Source of the DNA: UBA2336 sp049306095
GTDB lineage: Bacteria > Bacteroidota > Bacteroidia > Cytophagales > Cyclobacteriaceae
Direction: 5' to 3'
Assembly (NCBI GenBank): GCA_049306095.1
Contig: JBAQPU010000057.1
Span: forward strand, 25,599-89,598
Length of the DNA: 64,000 nucleotides
Made by a program: the position numbers and the translations under genes. Positions 58,969 through 64,000 of the stretch are shown piece by piece (within the stretch, counting starts at the first letter, position 1; every line of letters begins with the position of its first letter). Under the pieces are notes generated by a model. It did no database searches, was not told the origin of the DNA, and saw only the letters and a list, made by a program, of their open reading frames with translations.

Positions 58969-60993
58969 ATGGATTTCAAACTCACCAGCGAATACGTACC
59001 AACCGGAGATCAGCCCAAAGCGATTGATCAACTGGTTACCGGCCTCGAAAACGGAGAAGCACATCAAACCCTGCTGGGCGTAACGGGATCCGGCAAAACC
59101 TTTACGATGGCCAACGTCATTGCGCGGGTTAACCGACCAACCCTTATTCTCAGTCACAACAAAACGCTGGCGGCTCAGTTGTACGGAGAATTCAAAAATT
59201 TCTTTCCGGAAAATGCCGTTGAATACTTTATTTCTTACTACGACTATTATCAGCCCGAAGCTTTTATCCCATCCTCCAATCTCTACATCGAAAAAGACCT
59301 TTCGATAAACGAAGAAATTGAAAAACTTCGCCTGAGTGCCACCTCCTCTTTACTTACCGGACGCAGAGACGTCATTGTTGTTGCATCTGTCTCCTGTATA
59401 TATGGTATTGGCAATCCGGAAGATTTTGGTAAAAATGTAATCAAACTACGAACAGGCGAAGCCATTGTCAGAAATAAACTCTTGTTCGCGTTAGTCGATA
59501 TTCTTTACAATCGTACAGAAGCTGATTTCAAACGCGGAACCTTTCGGGTAAAAGGCGATACGGTTGACATTTTTCTGGCCTATGCCGATTACGCCATCCG
59601 GATTTATTTCTGGGGCGATGAAATTGAATCTATTCAACGAATTGAGCCCATCAGTGGAAGAAAAATATCCGATGAAAGTATTGTAACAATTTTCCCTGCT
59701 AATCTTTTCGTAACCGGGAAAGATGCGCTTCACGAAGCTATACGCGAAATACAGGTTGACATGGTGCACCAGGTAGCCATGTTTGAAACTGAAAGACGTT
59801 TTCTGGAAGCCAAACGTTTAAAAGAACGTACCGAATTTGATATGGAGATGATGCGGGAGTTGGGGTACTGCTCCGGTATTGAAAACTATTCCCGTTACTT
59901 CGATCGCAGGAAACCCGGAGCACGACCCTTTTGCCTGATTGATTATTTCCCGAACGACTTTCTGCTGATGGTAGATGAAAGCCATGTTACCATTCCGCAG
60001 ATTCGCGCCATGTGGGGTGGCGACCGGTCACGAAAAGTAAACCTGGTCGATTACGGCTTCCGGCTTCCCGCTGCGCTTGACAACCGACCGCTTACGTTTA
60101 ACGAATTTGAATCGCTCGTTAACCAGGCTGTGTATGTGAGCGCGACACCGGCAGAGTATGAACTCCGGAAGTCGGAAGGCGTGGTGGTGGAACAGTTAAT
60201 CCGGCCAACCGGCTTGCTTGATCCTGAAATTGACGTACGCCCCAGCAAAAACCAAATTGATGACTTACTGGAAGAAATTGATGAACGTGTAAAAAAATCT
60301 GAACGGGTGCTGGTAACAACGCTTACTAAGCGCATGGCAGAAGAACTCACCAAGTTTATGGATCGTGCCGGAGTGAAATGCCGTTATATCCATTCAGAAG
60401 TTACCACGCTGGATCGTGTTGAGATTCTACGAGAACTACGGTTAGGAGTGTTTGATGTATTGGTAGGTGTGAACCTGTTGCGTGAAGGGTTGGATTTACC
60501 GGAAGTTTCGCTGGTGGCCATTTTGGATGCCGATAAAGAAGGGTTTTTAAGAAATCAACGTTCGCTGGTTCAAACCATTGGTCGTGCGGCACGTAACGAA
60601 AATGGCCGGGTGATCATGTATGCCGATGCCGTTACTGAATCCATGCGGTTAGCGATTGATGAAACCAACCGCAGGAGAAAAATTCAAATGGATTACAACC
60701 TGGCTCATGGAATTACGCCCACAACCATCGTTCGCTCGAAAGAATCGATCATGAACCAAACCAAGGTGGCTGATTCCAAAAAATCGATGAAGAACTATTA
60801 TGTCGAAAACGAAGAAGCCACACTGGCTGCCGATCCGGTAGTCGCATACCTGAGCAAAGAAGAACTTCAGAAAATGGCCGACCGTACCCGTAAAGCCATG
60901 GACAAGGCCGCTAAAGACCTTGAGTTTATGGAGGCTGCTAAACTACGAGATGAGTACCTGGCAATTCAGAAGTTACTGGAAGAGAAGAAATAA
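58969..60993 (+). CDS. uvrB: UvrABC system protein B
   Basis: DNA-damage-verifying helicase of nucleotide excision repair, 674 residues. Motifs: GDQPKAIDQLVTGLENG, LLGVTGSGKTFTMANV (Walker A, about 38-53), NKTLAAQLYGEFKNFFP, the beta-hairpin region YYDYYQPEAFIPSSNLYIEK, DESHVTIPQ, LVTTLTKRMAEELTKFM, LREGLDLPEVSLVAILDADKEGFLR is the helicase core VI region in parts, and a C-terminal UVR motif (KAMDKAAKDLEFMEAAKLRDE). Complete. uvrA and uvrC are not adjacent. No strong promoter is seen in the gap after aroE. Confidence 0.97.
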   Translation: MDFKLTSEYVPTGDQPKAIDQLVTGLENGEAHQTLLGVTGSGKTFTMANVIARVNRPTLILSHNKTLAAQLYGEFKNFFPENAVEYFISYYDYYQPEAFIPSSNLYIEKDLSINEEIEKLRLSATSSLLTGRRDVIVVASVSCIYGIGNPEDFGKNVIKLRTGEAIVRNKLLFALVDILYNRTEADFKRGTFRVKGDTVDIFLAYADYAIRIYFWGDEIESIQRIEPISGRKISDESIVTIFPANLFVTGKDALHEAIREIQVDMVHQVAMFETERRFLEAKRLKERTEFDMEMMRELGYCSGIENYSRYFDRRKPGARPFCLIDYFPNDFLLMVDESHVTIPQIRAMWGGDRSRKVNLVDYGFRLPAALDNRPLTFNEFESLVNQAVYVSATPAEYELRKSEGVVVEQLIRPTGLLDPEIDVRPSKNQIDDLLEEIDERVKKSERVLVTTLTKRMAEELTKFMDRAGVKCRYIHSEVTTLDRVEILRELRLGVFDVLVGVNLLREGLDLPEVSLVAILDADKEGFLRNQRSLVQTIGRAARNENGRVIMYADAVTESMRLAIDETNRRRKIQMDYNLAHGITPTTIVRSKESIMNQTKVADSKKSMKNYYVENEEATLAADPVVAYLSKEELQKMADRTRKAMDKAAKDLEFMEAAKLRDEYLAIQKLLEEKK

Positions 60994-61011
60994 TTTCGAT
61001 ACTTCGCGGCC

Positions 61012-61050
61012 TCGTGTCGCGATCTCACACCAATCTCTTGGCAACTCCGC
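61012..61050. repeat. Double-hairpin dispersed repeat, copy B (inverted)
   Basis: Read on the minus strand, this stretch shares GAGATCGCG, CAC and AGGCCGCGAAG with copy A at 28998-29041. It lies 19 bases after uvrB and keeps the TCGCG/CGCGA stem, with substitutions in the loop. Confidence 0.55.
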
Positions 61051-61158
61051 TCTTAAAATATTCTTCCAGGCGGCAAATTCTGAGTGAGGCCCCGGCACAT
61101 GGATGGGGATTTAAACAACTTCTACCGTACGCGTAGTCTTAAAAAATACTGAAACAAA

Positions 61159-61187
61159 AAAAGGAATGCATTTTCTGCATTCCTTTT
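61159..61187 (-). terminator. Intrinsic terminator after the superoxide dismutase gene
   Basis: AAAAGGAATGCA (61159-61170) and TGCATTCCTTTT (61176-61187) form a perfect 12-bp stem with a 5-base loop, followed on the minus strand by T-rich sequence. Confidence 0.88.
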
Positions 61188-61211
61188 CAAAGCTTGACAA
61201 AAAACAAAAAA

Positions 61212-61817
61212 CTACTTCGCTGCAAACCGTTTTGCCACCTCTGCCCAATTGATCACATTAAAGAACGCAGTCACATAATCTGGTCTTCTGTTTTGATAGT
61301 TCAAGTAGTACGCATGCTCCCACACATCCAATCCTAAAATGGGTGTTCCCTTTACCTCGGCCACATCCATCAGGGGATTGTCCTGGTTGGGTGTAGATGT
61401 GATTTGAAGTTTTCCACTGACGTCTTTAATTAACCAGGCCCAGCCTGAACCGAAGCGGCCCACGCCTGCTGCTGCAAACTTGGTTTTAAACTCATCGAAA
61501 TTTCCAAACGCAGCATTGATAGCATCAGCTAATGCACCACTCGGAGCGCCTCCGGCATTCGGCCCCATGATGGTCCAGAATAAACTGTGGTTATAGTGCC
61601 CACCTCCATTGTTACGCACGGCTGTGGGGTATTTTGAAATGCTCTTACAAATTTCTTCAATACTTAAATTTTCTTCGGGTTTACCGGCTATTGCATTATT
61701 TAAGTTGGTAACGTACGCATTGTGATGTTTGCCATGGTGGATTTCCATGGTACGGGCATCAATGTGCGGTTCAAGTGCATTGCTTGCATACGGAAGCGCA
61801 GGAAGTGTAAAGGCCAT
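61212..61817 (-). CDS. Superoxide dismutase (Mn/Fe type)
   Basis: Converts superoxide to oxygen and hydrogen peroxide. The 201-residue protein has all four metal ligands: His27 (MEIHHGKHH), His77 (NNGGGHYNHSLFW), Asp164 and His168 (LDVWEHAYYLNYQNRRPDY). The GGGHYNH context and GSGWAWLI suggest a Mn or cambialistic form, but metal use cannot be read with certainty. No signal peptide, so it is cytoplasmic. It has its own promoter (61875-61882) and a strong terminator, so it is transcribed alone. Confidence 0.95.
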   Translation of the reverse strand: MAFTLPALPYASNALEPHIDARTMEIHHGKHHNAYVTNLNNAIAGKPEENLSIEEICKSISKYPTAVRNNGGGHYNHSLFWTIMGPNAGGAPSGALADAINAAFGNFDEFKTKFAAAGVGRFGSGWAWLIKDVSGKLQITSTPNQDNPLMDVAEVKGTPILGLDVWEHAYYLNYQNRRPDYVTAFFNVINWAEVAKRFAAK

Positions 61818-61874
61818 ATCAGTTTAATGTTTAAAGTTAAAAGTTCAATTTTTTTTCACATGTTACAACGTATT

Positions 61875-61882
61875 CAAATATA
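61875..61882 (-). promoter_or_regulatory. Candidate -7 promoter element for the SOD gene
   Basis: Minus-strand TATATTTG fits TAnnTTTG, giving a leader of about 50 bases before the ATG at 61817. Confidence 0.6.
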
Positions 61883-61911
61883 CAACTGTTACTGTCTCGA
61901 TAAAATTCGAT

Positions 61912-62355
61912 TTATTCTCTAATTCTTTTAAAAAAACTATCAATAAGTTCTTTTGCCTGATCGGCCATCAGTCCGGCTATCACTTCTGTTTTTGGGTGCA
62001 GTACCGGACTTTTAACCAGCGTATACCCTCGTTGAACATCGGATGCTCCATACACAAGCTTTTGTAGCTGTGTCCAATGCTGGGCGCCCGCGCACATCAC
62101 ACAAGGCTCCAGGGTTACATACAACGTACATTCACTCAGATACTTTGATCCCAGGTAATTGGCAGCAGCAGTGGTGGCCAGCATTTCGGCATGTGCCGTG
62201 GCATCGGTCAATTTTTCGGTTTGATTATGAGCGCGCGCAATGATCTTGTTTTTACAAACAACTACCGCCCCAACGGGAACCTCACCAATGTCAAATGCCT
62301 TTTGCGCTTCTTTAAAAGCCTCGCGCATGAAATACTCGTCAGTGTATAACTCCAT
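61912..62355 (-). CDS. tadA: tRNA-specific adenosine deaminase
   Basis: Converts adenosine 34 of tRNA-Arg(ACG) to inosine. The 147-residue protein has the cytidine-deaminase-type zinc site: DATAHAEMLA (His and catalytic Glu) and LEPCVMCAGA (PCxxC), with FDIGEVPVGAVVV ahead of it, and the C-terminal LKKRS-like end DSFFKRIRE. Length and motifs match TadA rather than guanine deaminase. It lies between SOD and an unknown secreted protein on the same strand, with the second copy of an inverted-repeat family upstream. Confidence 0.93.
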   Translation of the reverse strand: MELYTDEYFMREAFKEAQKAFDIGEVPVGAVVVCKNKIIARAHNQTEKLTDATAHAEMLATTAAANYLGSKYLSECTLYVTLEPCVMCAGAQHWTQLQKLVYGASDVQRGYTLVKSPVLHPKTEVIAGLMADQAKELIDSFFKRIRE

Positions 62356-62361
62356 AAATTT

Positions 62362-62431
62362 TTGATTCTGGTTGCTTGGCGCTGAATTCTGGTTTTTAAT
62401 AAATGACCCAGTAACAAGAATCCAGAATCAA
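62362..62431. repeat. Inverted repeat between tadA and the secreted protein (family copy 2)
   Basis: TTGATTCTGG with TTG at 62376-62378 on the left and CAAGAATCCAGAATCAA at 62415-62431 on the right share both arms' core with the repeat at 7125-7198. Confidence 0.5.
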
Positions 62432-62434
62432 GAA

Positions 62435-62989
62435 TCACTTTACCTTAACACTCTTCATCATTTTCCTGGCCGTTTCCTGCCACTCTTCACGCATGCGCCT
62501 GGGGCAATTAAATGAAAATACAAGTGTGCGCCCCGGTTCGATCAGGTATTGAATATACGTATAACCCAAAACAGGATCGCGCAATTCAACTTTGTTGCGC
62601 TCGCCTTTCACACGCGACTCAAATTCAAAAAATACGAATTTCTTTCCTCGTAAAGTATATATACCCTCCTCAATTATGTCAACGCCATCAAACATATTGA
62701 GTACGCCCGACTTGAAAAACTCTTTCGCTATCTCAATGTCGCCATCCGGCCATTGGGTGGCAGAAATATTAACACTAAAATCAACTTCCCGTGCTTCGTT
62801 GGTATAGGCGGCCAGGGGCCTGCGAACGGACGGGTACCGCTGCGAAAAATCGATGTCATCCATAGGCCTGAAGTTTTTGGGCACCAGGGCGGTAATTTCA
62901 TCTGTCATTTTTGTTTTGACCAACTTCACCGGACTAAAGGACAAAAAGGAAAGGCAGGCAATCAAAAAAAGAGCTTTTCTCATGAGCAT
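62435..62989 (-). CDS. Secreted protein of unknown function, 184 aa
   Basis: A signal peptide (MLMRKALFLIACLSFLSFSP) is followed by a soluble domain of about 160 residues. The mature part starts KMTDEITALVPKNFRPMDDIDF and contains RRPLAAYTNEAREVDFSVN and GKKFVFFEFESRV, a pattern of beta strands that reminds me of PsbP/DUF1795-like folds (a protein shaped like the stress protein Mog1), but I cannot assign it. ATGs at 62989 and 62983 both give a good signal peptide. It diverges from aspS with 72 bases between. Confidence 0.75.
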   Translation of the reverse strand: MLMRKALFLIACLSFLSFSPVKLVKTKMTDEITALVPKNFRPMDDIDFSQRYPSVRRPLAAYTNEAREVDFSVNISATQWPDGDIEIAKEFFKSGVLNMFDGVDIIEEGIYTLRGKKFVFFEFESRVKGERNKVELRDPVLGYTYIQYLIEPGRTLVFSFNCPRRMREEWQETARKMMKSVKVK

Positions 62990-63061
62990 TTTTAATTTAT
63001 CTGATAACGACCAGACTGAAAGTATTCTTTAAATTCGCGCCTGCAAAAGTAATCAAAACTC

Positions 63062-64000
63062 ATGTTAAGGACTCATACTTGCGGTGAATTGCGCATTTCT
63101 CATGTAGGGCAACACGTTACCTTGGCGGGCTGGGTACAGCGCCTGCGAGATAAGGGTGGTATTTTATGGATCGACCTGCGCGATCGCTACGGGATAACGC
63201 AATTGTTCTTTCAGGATGGAAGTACAGAGGCATCTTTGATGGAAGTGGCAAAAAAAATGGGCCGAGAGTTTGTTATTCAAGTAACCGGAACGGTGGTGGA
63301 GCGCCTATCGAAAAATGATAAGATGCCAACCGGGGAAATAGAAATCAAGGTAACTGCGCTTAAGGTTCTCAATGCTGCCAAAACTCCTCCGTTTACAATT
63401 GAAGATAATACCGATGGCGGTGACGACCTGCGGATGAAATACCGTTACCTGGATTTACGCAGAAATCCTGTTCGTGAGAGTCTGCAACTCCGCCACAAAA
63501 TGGCACAGCAAACCAGGGTCTACCTCGATTCTCAAAATTTCATTGAGGTAGAAACTCCTGTACTGATTAAATCAACACCTGAAGGAGCGCGTGACTTTGT
63601 TGTCCCTTCCCGCATGAATAACGGTGAGTTTTATGCGTTGCCGCAATCACCCCAAACATTCAAACAATTGTTAATGGTGTCAGGCTTTGATCGCTATTAC
63701 CAGATCGTAAAGTGTTTTCGCGATGAAGATTTGCGGGCCGACCGGCAACCGGAGTTTACGCAAATCGACTGCGAGATGGCCTTCATCACGCAGGAAGATA
63801 TTCTTACGATGTTTGAAGGATTGGTGCGTCATCTTTTCAAAACTGTGAAAGGAATTGACATGCCATCTGTTCCACACATGAACTATGCCGATGCCATGCG
63901 GTTGTACGGATCAGACAAGCCCGATACGCGCTTTGAAATGCAGTTTGTTACCCTTAAAACTCCCCTCCTTGCAAAGGAGGGGCCGGGGGTAACTCCCCTC
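63062..64000 (+). CDS. aspS: Aspartate--tRNA ligase, N-terminal part (runs off the window)
   Basis: The first 313 codons of a class II synthetase that charges tRNA-Asp. Anticodon-binding OB domain (about 1-105, CGELRISHVGQHVTLAGWVQ), then the catalytic domain with YRYLDLRRNP, VETPVLIKSTPEGARDFVVP, LPQSPQTFKQLLMVSGFDRY and the motif 2 region CFRDEDLRADRQPEFTQID. The first part of the bacterial insertion (GAD) domain starts at GSDKPDTRFEMQFVTL. From residue 300 the frame enters a palindromic repeat (63958-64000) with no stop codon. ATG at 63062 matches the family N-terminus. Confidence 0.94.
   Translation, partial: MLRTHTCGELRISHVGQHVTLAGWVQRLRDKGGILWIDLRDRYGITQLFFQDGSTEASLMEVAKKMGREFVIQVTGTVVERLSKNDKMPTGEIEIKVTALKVLNAAKTPPFTIEDNTDGGDDLRMKYRYLDLRRNPVRESLQLRHKMAQQTRVYLDSQNFIEVETPVLIKSTPEGARDFVVPSRMNNGEFYALPQSPQTFKQLLMVSGFDRYYQIVKCFRDEDLRADRQPEFTQIDCEMAFITQEDILTMFEGLVRHLFKTVKGIDMPSVPHMNYADAMRLYGSDKPDTRFEMQFVTLKTPLLAKEGPGVTPL
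63958..64000. repeat. Palindromic repeat inside aspS, in frame
   Basis: CCCCTCCTT (63962-63970), loop GCA, AAGGAGGGG (63974-63982) form a perfect 9-bp hairpin. AACTCCCCTC recurs 33 bases later (63991-64000), exactly 11 codons, so a second unit appears to start at the window edge. The encoded peptide is TPLLAKEGPGV followed by TPL. Confidence 0.8.

Overview
The window looks like a chromosomal segment of a Bacteroidota bacterium, most likely order Cytophagales. The grounds are the moderate GC content, promoters of the Bacteroidota type (TAnnTTTG) with no clear Shine-Dalgarno sites, many signal peptides and LxxC lipoprotein signals, and lineage-typical families: DUF4199, BatA-domain proteins, PD40-OmpA fusions, DUF4421, DUF4833, DUF1684, SMUG2-like glycosylase, GH9 and sulfatase. 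No rRNA, phage, IS element or CRISPR array was seen. Coding density is high and no gene-free stretch exceeds 300 bases; the longest gaps (22702-22914, 28816-29046, 41939-42140, 60994-61211) are about 200-230 bases and hold repeats, terminators or nothing recognisable.

Layout. 1-9.9 kb: end of a sensor kinase, thiL, methylmalonyl-CoA epimerase, an IscA-type protein, RidA, aminopeptidase P, DUF4199, an SRPBCC-GyrI fusion, a PLC/S1-P1-type hydrolase, rpsT, radC, DUF1684. 10-14.8 kb: pheT, a coiled-coil protein, zapA and rny, a translation/division/RNA-decay string. 14.8-22.7 kb: small accessory proteins, a bestrophin-like channel, a lipid-type group (SMS-like PAP2, PhyH dioxygenase, SDR), an OmpA protein and a GT2. 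22.9-28.8 kb, all minus: BatA protein, a toxin-antitoxin pair, a dihydroorotase-like protein that lacks its metal ligands, two DUF4199 proteins and a GT2. 29-37.5 kb: short SSB, Zn-ribbon protein, sulfatase, DUF4421 barrel, NodB deacetylase overlapping a GH9 glucanase, PD40-OmpA protein, cytochrome-b-like membrane protein. 37.5-42 kb: a pentameric ligand-gated-channel-like protein followed by two paralogous lipoprotein amidohydrolases. 42-48.3 kb: TPR-PD40-OmpA, SMUG2-like glycosylase, an acetyltransferase broken by an in-frame TAG, NAGPA-domain protein, HigBA, tRNA-Arg(CCU), hflX. 48.4-55 kb: exopolysaccharide genes (GT4, rfbC, Wza, Wzc, CpsB-type phosphatase, epimerase). 55-64 kb: TPR protein, ComA-type phosphosulfolactate synthase, DUF368/PopT, aroE, uvrB, superoxide dismutase, tadA, a secreted protein and the start of aspS.

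Most notable: an 11-codon palindromic repeat read in frame inside aspS at the window edge; the metal-ligand-free dihydroorotase; the channel plus amidohydrolase group; four CGTTT motifs phased at exactly 10 bp upstream of the Zn-ribbon gene; the amber-interrupted acetyltransferase; and several promoters so close to the start codon that the transcripts may be nearly leaderless. No single new system could be established from sequence alone.
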